Below, in pieces: positions 1 to 8,630 of a stretch of DNA of 64,000 nucleotides. The stretch spans positions 1,426,001 to 1,490,000 of the forward strand of contig NZ_VIWU01000001.1 of NCBI RefSeq assembly GCF_007994075.1, written 5' to 3'. The stretch is from Pseudonocardia hierapolitana. Its GTDB lineage: Bacteria; Actinomycetota; Actinomycetes; Mycobacteriales; Pseudonocardiaceae. The notes below the pieces were generated by a model. The model was not told where the DNA came from, ran no database searches, and saw nothing but the letters and a program-made list of their open reading frames with translations. A program made the position numbers and the translations under genes. How positions within the stretch are numbered: position 1 is the first letter of the stretch; each line of letters opens with the position of its first letter.

Positions 1-465
1 CCCGAAGAACCCGGTGTCGATGAGCCGCTTCAGCTTGATCAGCCCGGGGAGGTAGATCTTGTCGTGCACCACGCCGTTGACGATGTCCGCGATTCGAGCG
101 GCCTCCACCAGCTCCTCGCCCTCGGCAACGGACTCCGCGATCGGCTTCTCGGTGTAGATGTGCTTGCCCGCCGCGATCGCGCGCAGGATCGTCTTCTTGC
201 GCTCGCTCGTGACGAGCGAGTCGAAGTAGACCGGAGCGTCGTCCTCCAGCGCGGCGTCGAGGTCGGTGTGCACGGTCTCGATGTCGTGCTTGCGGGCGAT
301 CTCGGTGAGCTTCTCGCGGTTGCGGCCGACGATCACGGGCTCGACCTGCAGGCGGGTGCCATCGGGGCGCAGCACACCGCCGTCGTCACGGATCGCGAGG
401 ATGGACCGCACGAGGTGCTGGCGGTAACCCATCCTCCCGGTCACGCCGTTCATGACGATGCGCAT
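1..465 (-). CDS. Gfo/Idh/MocA-family NAD(P)-dependent oxidoreductase (N-terminal part, runs off the window)
   Basis: The first 155 codons are visible. The protein opens with a Rossmann beta strand (MRIVMNGVTGRMG), and further in it has GKHIYTEKPIAES, the EKP motif of the Gfo/Idh/MocA family in which the lysine helps bind cofactor and substrate. The start at 465 follows AGGAAG, which overlaps the upstream livF-like stop; only 16 nt separate the genes, so it is the last visible member of the ABC operon. Family members oxidise sugars, inositols or related polyols. The substrate is unknown, but the link to an importer suggests it acts on the imported compound. Confidence 0.85.
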   Translation of the reverse strand, partial: MRIVMNGVTGRMGYRQHLVRSILAIRDDGGVLRPDGTRLQVEPVIVGRNREKLTEIARKHDIETVHTDLDAALEDDAPVYFDSLVTSERKKTILRAIAAGKHIYTEKPIAESVAEGEELVEAARIADIVNGVVHDKIYLPGLIKLKRLIDTGFFG

Positions 466-481
466 GCGTACTACCTGCTTC

Positions 482-1237
482 CTAGGAGAGTCGGTTCTCG
501 GACGTCACGGTGGGACGGCCGCCGAGGTACAGCTCGGCGAGTTGCGGGTCGGCGAGGAGCTTCGGTGCGGGACCGCTGATGTGCACTCGGCCGAGGTCGA
601 GCACGCAGCCGAGGTCGGCGGTCTCCAGGGCGCGCCGGGCGTTCTGCTCGACGAGCAGGATCGCGAGCCCGGCCTCGCGCATGGCGACGACCTGCTCGAA
701 CACCACGGCGGTGGCCTTGGGATCGAGGCCCATGGACGGCTCGTCGAGCAGCAGGACCTTGGGGCTCACCATCAGCGAGCGGGCGAACTCCACCTGCTTC
801 TGCTGGCCACCCGACAGCAGCCCGGCGAGCGAGCGCCAGCGCTCGCGGACCACCGGGAAGAGGTCCTGCACGAACGCGATCCGCTCGGCGACCCGCGCCT
901 TGTCGGCGACCGTGTACGCCCCCAGCGTGACGTTCTCGGCCACGGTCATCTCGGGGAACACGCTGTGGCCCTGCAGCACGTGGGCCACGCCCGCGGCGAG
1001 CATGCGCTGCGGGGAGAGGCCGGTGACGTCCTGCCCCGCGACGCGGACGGCACCCGAGCGCGGCGCGAGCAGCCCGCTCGCGACCTTGAGCACGGTCGAC
1101 TTGCCGGCACCGTTGGGCCCGACCAGGCAGACCACGGTGCCCGCGGGCACGCTCACCGACAGCCCGCGCAGCACGAGGGCGGCGCGGCCGTAGCCGGCCT
1201 CGATGTCGCGGAGTTCCAGGAGTGGTTGGTCAGACAC
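482..1237 (-). CDS. HAAT-family ABC transporter ATP-binding protein (LivF-type)
   Basis: This 251-aa cytoplasmic ATPase is one of two in the importer. Walker A is GPNGAGKST near residue 40, the signature is LLSGGQQKQVEFAR, and Walker B is VLLLDEPSMGLDP, followed by the switch histidine region LVEQNARRAL. The length and the short C-terminal tail fit LivF. Its start overlaps the end of the livG-like gene by 8 bp, so translation is coupled. The family is named for branched-chain amino acids, but members also carry urea, amides and aromatic acids, so the substrate is not settled by homology. Confidence 0.93.
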   Translation of the reverse strand: MSDQPLLELRDIEAGYGRAALVLRGLSVSVPAGTVVCLVGPNGAGKSTVLKVASGLLAPRSGAVRVAGQDVTGLSPQRMLAAGVAHVLQGHSVFPEMTVAENVTLGAYTVADKARVAERIAFVQDLFPVVRERWRSLAGLLSGGQQKQVEFARSLMVSPKVLLLDEPSMGLDPKATAVVFEQVVAMREAGLAILLVEQNARRALETADLGCVLDLGRVHISGPAPKLLADPQLAELYLGGRPTVTSENRLS

Positions 1238-1970
1238 CGAGGTACGCCTCCAGCACCGCGGGATCGGCCCGGACCGTGTCCGGCGGGCCCTCGGCGATCG
1301 GCCGCCCGCGGTCGAACACGACCACGTGGTCGGACAGGCTCATCACCAGCTCCATGTTGTGCTCGACGACGATGAAGGTTCGGCCTTCGGCGTTGAGCTC
1401 GCGCACGAGCGTGGCGATCCGGTCGATCAGGGCCGGGTTCACGCCACCGGCCGGCTCGTCCAGCATGATCGTCTCCGGCTCCGCCATCAGGACGCCTGCC
1501 AGCTCGAGCAGCTTCTGCTGCCCGTAGGACAGGTCGCGGGCCTCGACGCCTTCCAGGTGGTCGATGCCCACGCGGCGCAACCACCCGCGGGCCCGTTCGA
1601 TCTCCGCCGTGCCCCGCGCCGAGCCGAGCAGCGCAGCGACGCCGCGGGGGCGTGCGGCGGCCAGCACGTTCTCCAGCACCGTCATGCGGGGGAAGATCCG
1701 GCACAGCTGGAAGCTGCGCCCGATGCCCGCTGCGGCGATGCGGTGGGGCGCCTTGCCGGTGACGTCCCGCCCGCGGTAGCTCACCGTGCCGGAGTCGGGA
1801 CGGATCATCCCGGTGACGCAGTTGAAGAACGTGGTCTTGCCCGAGCCGTTGGGCCCGATCACCGCGTTGATCTTCCCGTCCTGGAACTCGACGGTGGCGT
1901 GGTCGACGGCGCGCACGCCGCCGAAGGACTTGGTGAGCCCGGTCGTCGCGATGTTCGTCGTTGAATTCAC
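1230..1970 (-). CDS. HAAT-family ABC transporter ATP-binding protein (LivG-type)
   Basis: This is the second ATPase of the importer, 246 aa. Walker A is GPNGSGKTTFFN, the signature is LSYGQQKLLELAG, Walker B is TIMLDEPAGGVNP, and VVEHNMELV is the H-loop. The GTG at 1970 is chosen because it overlaps the livM-like stop as GTGA and begins VNSTTNIATTGLTKSFGG, right before the expected ATPase start. The same frame stays open upstream, but that is only antisense-like read-through of livM. Confidence 0.92.
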   Translation of the reverse strand: MNSTTNIATTGLTKSFGGVRAVDHATVEFQDGKINAVIGPNGSGKTTFFNCVTGMIRPDSGTVSYRGRDVTGKAPHRIAAAGIGRSFQLCRIFPRMTVLENVLAAARPRGVAALLGSARGTAEIERARGWLRRVGIDHLEGVEARDLSYGQQKLLELAGVLMAEPETIMLDEPAGGVNPALIDRIATLVRELNAEGRTFIVVEHNMELVMSLSDHVVVFDRGRPIAEGPPDTVRADPAVLEAYLGV

Positions 1971-2992
1971 AGCTTCACCTGCTCCCGCAGCTCCGCGGCC
2001 GTGACCTCGCGGATCGAGCTCTGCTGCGGCCGGAACCGGGCGAGCAGCCCCTGCACGGCGGGGATGACGCCGTCCGGCATGAACAGCACCACGACCGCGA
2101 GCAGCAGCCCGGTGGCGACCAGGTGGAACTGGGTCTCGCCGTAGAACACCTTGAAGTACTCGATCGCGGTACCGACGACCAGCGCGCCCAGCATCGGCCC
2201 GAACAGGTGCCGCACGCCGCCCAGCAGCGCCATCAGCACCATGTAGGAGCCGATCAGGATGGAGAACTGGAAGATCGGGTCGAGGTCGCCGAACCACAGC
2301 GCGTACAGGCCGCCGCCCAGCGCGGTGAACGTGGCCGACACGACGAACGCGACGAGCTTGTAGGCGAAGGTCGGCACGCCGAGCGACTGGGCCTTGTCCT
2401 CGTCCTCGCGGATCGCCTTGAGCCCCAGCCCGAAGCGCGACCGGTCGATCGTCCACCAGGCGAGCAGGGCCACGGCCAGCAGCGCGGCGAAGAGGTAGAA
2501 GAAGACGGCGTGGTGCTCGGGGCGCAGCAGGTCGGGGAACGGCCGCGGCACGACGAGGCCGTCGGATCCGCCGGTGAAGTCCCGCCAGCTCTGGAACACC
2601 AGCAGCAGCACCAGCACCAGCGCGATCGAGACGATCACGAACGACGCCCCACGGACCCGGAGCGCGGCGATGCCGATCGGCACCGCCAGCACCGCGACGA
2701 TCACGCCGGCCAGCCCGAGGGCGAGGAAGCTCGGCACACCGGCCCGCACGATCAGCAGGCCGGTGCCGTATGCGCCGAGGCCGAACCAGGCGGCGTGGCC
2801 GAGGGACATGTAGCCGGTGAACCCACCGACGAAGTTCCACGACGTGGACAGCACCGCGTAGGACAGCACGACGATGCCCGCGGACAGGATGTACGGGTTC
2901 GGGCTCCAGAGCGGGAACGACAGCACCGCTACCGCGCCGACGACGAGCGCGCCGAGCCGAGAAACGTCGTGACGACTAAAAGCGCTGGGCAA
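1967..2992 (-). CDS. HAAT-family ABC transporter permease (LivM-type)
   Basis: This 341-aa inner-membrane permease has about nine hydrophobic segments. It carries the family signature GGFTGYMSLGHAAWFGLGAY and a conserved cytoplasmic loop near RFGLGLKAIREDE that contacts the ATPases. I place the start at TTG 2992, since GGAGG lies 5 nt upstream inside the end of livH; the reading frame overlaps the livH-like gene by 17 bp. A longer start at 3136 would overlap livH by 161 bp and adds a basic non-membrane sequence, so I rejected it. Confidence 0.9.
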   Translation of the reverse strand: MPSAFSRHDVSRLGALVVGAVAVLSFPLWSPNPYILSAGIVVLSYAVLSTSWNFVGGFTGYMSLGHAAWFGLGAYGTGLLIVRAGVPSFLALGLAGVIVAVLAVPIGIAALRVRGASFVIVSIALVLVLLLVFQSWRDFTGGSDGLVVPRPFPDLLRPEHHAVFFYLFAALLAVALLAWWTIDRSRFGLGLKAIREDEDKAQSLGVPTFAYKLVAFVVSATFTALGGGLYALWFGDLDPIFQFSILIGSYMVLMALLGGVRHLFGPMLGALVVGTAIEYFKVFYGETQFHLVATGLLLAVVVLFMPDGVIPAVQGLLARFRPQQSSIREVTAAELREQVKL

Positions 2993-3860
2993 GGCGGCCT
3001 CCGAAGAAGCCCTGCGGGCGCACCAGCAGGGTGGCGAAGAGCGCGAGGTAGAACACCGTCTGCGCCCACGTGGTGCCCAGCGGCAGCTGGAGCAGGCTCT
3101 GCCCGATCCCGAGGACCATCGCGGCGATCGCGGCACCCGGGATGCTGCCCAGCCCGCCGACCACGATGATCGCCATCAGCGGACCGATCCAGTGCCAGTG
3201 CAGCGACGGGTAGATCGTGGAGTCCAGCGAGAGCGCGGCCCCGCCGACCGCGGCCGTGGCCAGGCCCAGCCCGAAGCCGTAGCCGGCGACCTTGTCGGTG
3301 TCGATGCCGATCAGCCGCGCCGCCTGCGGGTGCTGGATAGTCGCGCGCAGCGCCTGGCCGAACCGGCTGCGGGTGAGCAGCAGGTACAGCGCGAGCAGCG
3401 ACAGCGCGGCCAGCCCGAACGCGATCAGCTTGACGACCGCCACCTGGGCGCCGAGGACCTCGATGCTCGCGGCGCTGTAGGACAGCTGCACACGCCGCTG
3501 GGTGCCCGAGTAGACGAACCCGAGCATGCCCTCGATGGCGAGTGCCACCGCGAACGTCAGCAGCACCGACATCATGGTCACCGTCGCAGGCCGCAACCGG
3601 GCGATCAGCAGCCGTTGGAACCCGACGCCGGCGAGGAAGAACAGCGGCACGGTGACCACCAGCGACAGCAGCGGGTCGATGCCGAAACGCTGGTGGACGT
3701 CCCACGCCAGGTAGGCGGCGAGCACCAGGAACGCCGCGTGGGCGATCATCACCACCCGCATCACGCCGAAGTACAGCGTGAGCCCGGCGGCCAGCAGCGC
3801 GTAGAGCCCGCCCAGCAGGATGCCGAGCAGCAGGCTCTGGAAGAGGAGTGATCCGGTCAC
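2976..3860 (-). CDS. HAAT-family ABC transporter permease (LivH-type)
   Basis: This is the 294-aa partner permease, with about eight membrane segments beginning LLGILLGGLYALLAAGLTL, the typical LivH N-terminus. The EAA-like loop reads RSRFGQALRATIQHPQAARL and faces the ATPases. Its ATG overlaps the TGA of the binding-protein gene by 4 bp, so the two are co-translated. Confidence 0.93.
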   Translation of the reverse strand: MTGSLLFQSLLLGILLGGLYALLAAGLTLYFGVMRVVMIAHAAFLVLAAYLAWDVHQRFGIDPLLSLVVTVPLFFLAGVGFQRLLIARLRPATVTMMSVLLTFAVALAIEGMLGFVYSGTQRRVQLSYSAASIEVLGAQVAVVKLIAFGLAALSLLALYLLLTRSRFGQALRATIQHPQAARLIGIDTDKVAGYGFGLGLATAAVGGAALSLDSTIYPSLHWHWIGPLMAIIVVGGLGSIPGAAIAAMVLGIGQSLLQLPLGTTWAQTVFYLALFATLLVRPQGFFGGRLAQRF

Positions 3861-5077
3861 CAGGTGGCCTTCGGGTAGGTGAACTCCGCCTCAGCGGTGT
3901 CCTTCGGCAGCACGATCCGGATCTGGCCGTCGACGTACTGCTGGATGAGGTGAGCGCTCTGCGGCCTGCCCTGGGCGTCCCAGTTCAGCGGGCCGACCAC
4001 GGTCTCGACGGTGTTGGTGCGCAGCCAGTCGATGAGCCGCTGCTGGCAGTCGCCCTGCTCGGCGCATCCGACGGCCTGTACGGCGGCCGCGACGACCTGC
4101 CCGGTGGTGTACGCGTTCGCCTCGTCCTCGGTGGGCGGGCTGCCGAACTGCGCGGTGTAGCGCTGCACGAAGTCGACGTTGGACGGGTAGGGCGCCTCCG
4201 GCGTGTAGCCGGTGGGCGAGACGATGCCCTCGGTGGCCCCGCCGATCGCGGCGGAGAACTCCGGGTTGGTCGGCGCCGTGGTGAACGCGGCGAGCTTGGG
4301 CTGGTAGGCGAGCTGCTGCAGCGCGACGATCAGGTTGACCGCGTCCTGGTACTGGGTGCCGCCCACCACGATGTCGGCCCGCGAGTCGGCGATCTGCGCG
4401 GCGATGGAGGAGAAGTCCGTGGTGTTGGGCGGGTAGACCTCGTCGACCACCGTCTGGATGCCTGCCGCCTCCAGCTTGGCCTTCAGCCCGTAGGCCGTGC
4501 CCTGCGCGAACGGGTCGTCCATCGCGGCGTACGCCGCCGTGCGCGGGCGTTCCCCCTCGGGCATCGCAATGATCGTCTCGGCGAGGTGGTTGTAGTGGTC
4601 GTCCGCGACGGCGGGGGCGGCGTAGAAGAGGTTGTCGAAGCCCTGCTCGAACACCTGGGCCGCGGCGCCCGCCGGCTCGACGAACAACATCCCGTACTCC
4701 TGCGCCACGCGCGCCGACGGCACGACGAGGCGGGTGGAGAACGGCCCGAACACGAGGTCGACCTGGTCCTGCGCGATCAGCTGCTCGTAGTCGGCCACGA
4801 CCCGGTCGGCGTTGGACTGGTCGTCGAGGATGCGCAGCTCGACCTGCCTGCCGAGCAGGCCGCCACCTGCGTTCACCGCGGCCGCCCACGCCTCGTACCC
4901 GCGCTGGACCCCCTTGCCGGGCTCGGAGAAATCCCCGGTGAGCGGCAGCGAGATGCCGACCGTGATCGGCTCGGACGTGTCGCCGCCGCCCGTCCCACCT
5001 CCGCCGGAGCACGCGGTGAGGACCAGCGCCGAGACGCCGGCGAGGCATCCCAGCCGAAGGGCGGTGCGGGCGTTCAT
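3857..5077 (-). CDS. HAAT-family ABC transporter substrate-binding lipoprotein (LivK-like)
   Basis: This 406-aa exported lipoprotein has a signal peptide whose lipobox, ALVLTACSGGGG, places the lipidated cysteine near residue 23. The mature part is a type-I periplasmic fold opening ITVGISLPLTGDFSEPGKG, as in Leu/Ile/Val and amide-binding proteins. It is first in the operon, next to the LacI boxes. Ligand specificity cannot be read from the sequence; control by a LacI protein and a MocA-type dehydrogenase downstream hint at a sugar, polyol or sugar acid rather than an amino acid. Confidence 0.93.
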   Translation of the reverse strand: MNARTALRLGCLAGVSALVLTACSGGGGTGGGDTSEPITVGISLPLTGDFSEPGKGVQRGYEAWAAAVNAGGGLLGRQVELRILDDQSNADRVVADYEQLIAQDQVDLVFGPFSTRLVVPSARVAQEYGMLFVEPAGAAAQVFEQGFDNLFYAAPAVADDHYNHLAETIIAMPEGERPRTAAYAAMDDPFAQGTAYGLKAKLEAAGIQTVVDEVYPPNTTDFSSIAAQIADSRADIVVGGTQYQDAVNLIVALQQLAYQPKLAAFTTAPTNPEFSAAIGGATEGIVSPTGYTPEAPYPSNVDFVQRYTAQFGSPPTEDEANAYTTGQVVAAAVQAVGCAEQGDCQQRLIDWLRTNTVETVVGPLNWDAQGRPQSAHLIQQYVDGQIRIVLPKDTAEAEFTYPKATW

Positions 5078-5105
5078 CGTGGGGAACTCCTCCTCGTCGA
5101 GGAAC

Positions 5106-5129
5106 GTAAGCGCTTTCGTAAGCGTTTGC
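5106..5129. promoter_or_regulatory. Tandem LacI-family operator boxes
   Basis: Two adjacent 12-bp elements, GTAAGCGCTTTC (5106-5117) and GTAAGCGTTTGC (5118-5129), each contain the LacI/GalR core AANCGNTT. They lie 12 bp apart, about one helical turn, between the divergent importer operon and the LacI gene, the expected place for dual control. The protein-operator match is inferred from position. Confidence 0.7.
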
Positions 5130-5170
5130 GTAGACTACGTTCGACCCCGCGAGCTGGCAAGGAGGCAACG

Positions 5171-6202
5171 ATGCCCAAGCCCCGGTCGGCGCCACGCCTC
5201 GCCGACGTCGCGGCACGTGCGAGCGTGTCGATCGCCACGGCGTCCCGGGCGCTCGCGGGCCGCGAGGGCGTGAGCGAGGCCGTCGCCGCGCACGTGCGCG
5301 AGGTGGCCCTGCGGATGGGCTACGTCGCCAACGTCCACGCGCGCACGCTCGCAGGCGGCGCGACGTCCACGGTGGGCCTGATCGTCCACGAGATCGGCGA
5401 CCCGTACTTCGCCGAGATCGCGAGCGGGGTGATCGGCGTGGCCGCCCAGCGCGGGCTCTCCGTGCACATCTGCCACTCCGGGCGCGACCCCCGCAACGAG
5501 CTGCACCAGATCCGCACGCTCATCGCCCACCGCACCGACGCGATCATCGTCGCCGGGTCCGGCTACATCGAGCCCGCGATGCAGGCGGAGTCGAACGCCG
5601 TGCTCACCGCGTTCCAGGAGACCGGGGGGCGGGTGGCCGTCATCGGACGCCACCACCTCGCGGCCGACGCGGTGCGCCCCGACAACGAAGCGGCGGGCGC
5701 CGCCGCGGCCGCACACCTGCTGGAGCTCGGGCACCGCCGGATCGGGGTGATCGCCGGTCCCCCCGCCCTCACGACCGTGGCCGACCGGCTCGGCGGCGTC
5801 GGGCAGGCGCTCGCCACCCACGGGCTCACGCTCGACGACGTGCCGGTGCTGCACACCGACTTCACCCGCAACGGCGGGGCCTCCGGCGCCGAGCAGCTGC
5901 TGACCGAGCACGGCGACCTCACCGCGCTCATCGCGCTGAACGACCTGATGGCGATCGGGGTGCTGTCGGTGCTGCGCGCCCGGGGGATCTCCGTGCCGGG
6001 GCGGATGTCCGTGGCCGGGATCGACGACGTCGCCGTCGCGGCCGACCTCGCCCCCAGCCTCACCACCGTCCGGCTGCCGATGACCGAGATGGGCGAGCTG
6101 GCGCTCACCATGGCGCTCAAACCCCCGTCGGCGCGCAGGCGGCGCAAGAACACCGGCCACGAGCTGATCGTGCGCGACTCGACGGGCCCGGCAGCTCGCT
6201 AG
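5171..6202 (+). CDS. LacI/GalR-family transcriptional regulator
   Basis: The protein is 343 aa. Residues 9-55 are a LacI helix-turn-helix plus hinge (LADVAARASVSIATASRALA), followed by a periplasmic-binding-protein-like effector domain with DLMAIGVLSVLRARGISVPG and SVAGIDDV, hallmark GalR-family segments. The start at 5171 has a strong AAGGAGG 6 nt upstream. The frame is open far upstream on the antisense side of the binding-protein gene, which is not part of the gene. It is divergent from the importer, which it probably represses. Confidence 0.95.
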   Translation: MPKPRSAPRLADVAARASVSIATASRALAGREGVSEAVAAHVREVALRMGYVANVHARTLAGGATSTVGLIVHEIGDPYFAEIASGVIGVAAQRGLSVHICHSGRDPRNELHQIRTLIAHRTDAIIVAGSGYIEPAMQAESNAVLTAFQETGGRVAVIGRHHLAADAVRPDNEAAGAAAAAHLLELGHRRIGVIAGPPALTTVADRLGGVGQALATHGLTLDDVPVLHTDFTRNGGASGAEQLLTEHGDLTALIALNDLMAIGVLSVLRARGISVPGRMSVAGIDDVAVAADLAPSLTTVRLPMTEMGELALTMALKPPSARRRRKNTGHELIVRDSTGPAAR

Positions 6203-6224
6203 TGCTCCCCGCCGGAGGCACTAG
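6199..6224 (+). terminator. Stem-loop over the LacI stop codon
   Basis: CTAGTGCTCC and GGAGGCACTAG pair almost perfectly (one bulged C) around a CCGCC loop. The left arm includes the TAG stop of the LacI gene. There is no U-tract, so this is a GC-type terminator candidate. The right arm also contains the GGAGG that would serve the following small ORF. Confidence 0.55.
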
Positions 6225-6227
6225 GCC

Positions 6228-6467
6228 GTGGGGAGGCGTCGTGCGGTGCTCGGCCGGGAGGCCGACCTGCTCATCCGCCGGTCACTCCAGCGCCCGGAGG
6301 CCGAGCGCGTTCCAGCCGCCGGTCGCGCGCTCCGGGTGTTGCACCAGGCCGCCAACCCGGACCCGCTGGCCGCTGTGGTGCACGCGCTCAGGTCCGCGCA
6401 CGAGATCCTGCGGGGCGCCGAAGCCGGTGCGTTCCTCGACGCGGCGCTCCGCGAAGCGCGCGGCTAG
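6228..6467 (+). CDS. Possible small helical protein (79 aa), unknown
   Basis: A GTG-started frame encodes 79 aa rich in Ala, Arg and Leu with predicted-helix character (ALRVLHQAANPDPLAAVVHA). GGAGG lies 10 nt upstream but inside the terminator-like hairpin. It ends 4 bp into the convergent kinase gene. I recognise no family. It could equally be a chance frame; the evidence is only frame, SD and composition. Confidence 0.35.
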   Translation: MGRRRAVLGREADLLIRRSLQRPEAERVPAAGRALRVLHQAANPDPLAAVVHALRSAHEILRGAEAGAFLDAALREARG

Positions 6468-7144
6468 TCCGACCACCTCAGAACGACCGGCGCAGCGGGG
6501 TCGTCGTACCCGAGGACCACGTCGGCGATCCGCACCGGGTCCACGGTGCCCCGGTACATCTGCTGGCCGGGCAGGTAACGGCGCAGGTAGCGCTCCCGGA
6601 CCACATCGGCGGATCCGAACAGCTCGACGTCCCGGACGAGAGCCCGGCGCAGCGTCTCCGCGGGACTCACGTCCAGGTACACGGACATCTCCCAACACCC
6701 CGCCAGCTCGGCGGACAGCAGGAAGACCCCGTCCACGACGAGCACCGCGTCCGGCGGTGCGACGCGGGCCGGTCCCCGGTGGGCCTCCTCGGTGCGCAGG
6801 TCCCGCAGACCGGGCCGGAACCGGCCGTCCCCACCTGGTCCGAGCGGGTGCAGGACGAGGCGTCTCAGGGCCGGGAAGTCGAAGCAGTCCCGGACGTACC
6901 CCTCCGGCGAGAGCGGGCCTCGGCGGTAGCGCTCGTGGCGCGGCCGGTGGAAGTCGTCGATGCTCACGCGCAGCGCAGGCCGCCCGGATGCGCGCACGAC
7001 CTCGGCCAGGTCGTCGGCCAGCGTGGTCTTCCCTGCGGCGTCGGGACCGTCGATCGCGACGCGGACGGTGCGCTCCGCCGGGCGGCCGCACACCATCCGC
7101 GCGAGCCGGCCCAGCAGCTCGGCCTTCATGTCCGTGCTCGTCAT
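6464..7144 (-). CDS. Uridine-kinase-like P-loop kinase
   Basis: This 226-aa protein has Walker A GPDAAGKTTLADDL near residue 35 and the DDFHRP motif (SIDDFHRPRHERYRRG) typical of the uridine kinase / phosphoribulokinase fold, in which the Asp activates the substrate hydroxyl. VLVVDGVFLLSAEL is the Walker-B-like strand and RALVRD the lid region. The substrate is unknown. It is last in the MarR-led cassette, overlapping the DJ-1 gene by 4 bp. Confidence 0.8.
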   Translation of the reverse strand: MTSTDMKAELLGRLARMVCGRPAERTVRVAIDGPDAAGKTTLADDLAEVVRASGRPALRVSIDDFHRPRHERYRRGPLSPEGYVRDCFDFPALRRLVLHPLGPGGDGRFRPGLRDLRTEEAHRGPARVAPPDAVLVVDGVFLLSAELAGCWEMSVYLDVSPAETLRRALVRDVELFGSADVVRERYLRRYLPGQQMYRGTVDPVRIADVVLGYDDPAAPVVLRWSD

Positions 7145-7746
7145 GCCGGCTCGTCGGCCAGGTACGGCGGGGCGGGCTCGTACTGGATCGTCCGCATGAC
7201 GGCGCGGGCGTGGTCACGCCCGTGGAGCCGCCCGACCAGCCACAGCGCCATGTCGATCCCCGCGGACACGCCCTGGCTGGACACCATGTCACCGTCGACG
7301 ACGTAGCGGGCGTCGCGCACGACCGTGATGTCGCCGAGCCGCTCCAGCTCGTCCTCGAGCGCCCGCTCGGTGGCCACCCGGCGACCGCGCGACACCCCCG
7401 CCGCACGCACCAGGAACGCGCCGGTGCACACGCTGGTGACCCACCCGGCACTCGCGGCCGCGGCCGTGATCCAGTCCGTGACCGCGGGATTGGCCATCTC
7501 CGCCTCGATGCGCGAGTGGGCACCGCCGGGTACGAGCAGCACGTCCAACGGCGGGTGATCGTCGAACGTGTGGTCGGGCAGCACCCGCATACCGCCCGCG
7601 CAGCGGACGAAGCCGGGCCGCTCCGCCACGAGCACCACCGTGTCGGCGCGCTCCCGGCGCCGGGAGGACCCGTGGAACACCTCCCACGGTCCGACGAAGT
7701 CGAGCTCCTGCACCCCGTCGAAGACGAGGATCCCGTACGTGGTCAC
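7141..7746 (-). CDS. DJ-1/PfpI-family protein (class-I glutamine amidotransferase-like)
   Basis: The 201-aa product has the nucleophile elbow VTSVCTGAFLVRAAG, with the cysteine near residue 100, and YGILVFDGVQELDFVGPWEV at the N-terminus, as in isonitrile-hydratase-like and AraC-associated DJ-1 proteins. These act as small-molecule hydrolases, hydratases or glyoxalases; the exact reaction is not determined. The GTG start at 7746 overlaps the exporter stop as GTGA. The longer open frame upstream is antisense to the exporter. Confidence 0.88.
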   Translation of the reverse strand: MTTYGILVFDGVQELDFVGPWEVFHGSSRRRERADTVVLVAERPGFVRCAGGMRVLPDHTFDDHPPLDVLLVPGGAHSRIEAEMANPAVTDWITAAAASAGWVTSVCTGAFLVRAAGVSRGRRVATERALEDELERLGDITVVRDARYVVDGDMVSSQGVSAGIDMALWLVGRLHGRDHARAVMRTIQYEPAPPYLADEPA

Positions 7747-8630
7747 CGGCTGTGCACCTCCACCATCTCGTCGTCGGCGGGCGCGTTCCGCGCGTCGGCG
7801 ATGAGGCTGCCCACCACGAGCACACCGCCCACCAGATCCAGCCACGTGACCCGCTCCCCCAGCACGAGCACCGCGCCGAGCACGCCGAAGACCGGGATCA
7901 GCGTGAGGTAGGTCGCCGCCCGCGCGACGCGCATCCGCGTGAGGGCGGTGAGGTAGAGCCAGAACGGCAGCGCGTAGTTGAGGATGCCGGCCGCGGCGAT
8001 CAGCAGCAGCTGTCCGGGCGTCGCCGACGGCAGCGGACCCCCCAGCGCGAGCTGGCAGACGAGCACGAAGCCGAGCGCCCACACCTGCTGCGTGAGCGCG
8101 GCGGGGAGCGGCTCGACGGCCGCGACCTGCCTCGAGGCCACCACGACGTACAGCGCGGCCGCTGCGACGCTCGCGACGATCATGCCGTCGCCCGCCCACG
8201 AGCCGCTGCCACCGTCGGCCGAGAACGCCACCAGCACCGAACCCGCCGTCGCGCCGGCGATCACGACGAGGAGCCGCGGCCGCGGGCGTTCCCGCAGCAG
8301 CACCCATGCGATGAGCGGAACCATCACCGGTTCGAGGCTCCCCAGCACGCTCGCGTTGGCGGCGCTGGTGAGCGCGAGGCCTGCGAGGGCGAACTGGTAG
8401 GCGATCCCGGGCTCGAGCAGCCCGACCCACCCGTGCCTCCACGCCCCCGCGAGCCGGGCGCCGGTGGCGGCGCAGGCGGCGGCCAGCGCGCCGACGGAGG
8501 CGATCAGCTGCACCACCAGCACCGAGCCCGGCGCCGCCCCGGTGACGTCGAGCGCGACCTTCGTGAGGACCAGCCCGGCCGCCCAGGTGGCGGCGCTCGC
8601 CACCATCAGGACCGGCCCGCCCGCCCTCAT
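7743..8630 (-). CDS. EamA/DMT-superfamily drug/metabolite exporter
   Basis: The 295-aa protein has about ten transmembrane segments in two EamA repeats, with the conserved PVMVPLIAWVLLRERPRPR and PVFGVLGAVLVLGERVTW motifs at the end of each half. It probably exports a small metabolite or toxic compound. The start at 8630 forms an ATGA overlap with the MarR gene, so regulator and pump are co-translated. Confidence 0.9.
   Translation of the reverse strand: MRAGGPVLMVASAATWAAGLVLTKVALDVTGAAPGSVLVVQLIASVGALAAACAATGARLAGAWRHGWVGLLEPGIAYQFALAGLALTSAANASVLGSLEPVMVPLIAWVLLRERPRPRLLVVIAGATAGSVLVAFSADGGSGSWAGDGMIVASVAAAALYVVVASRQVAAVEPLPAALTQQVWALGFVLVCQLALGGPLPSATPGQLLLIAAAGILNYALPFWLYLTALTRMRVARAATYLTLIPVFGVLGAVLVLGERVTWLDLVGGVLVVGSLIADARNAPADDEMVEVHSR

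Noticed and set aside
3848..5170. Long plus-strand frame running into the LacI gene
   Set aside because: It is antisense to the binding-protein gene; the SD and HTH fix the true LacI start at 5171.
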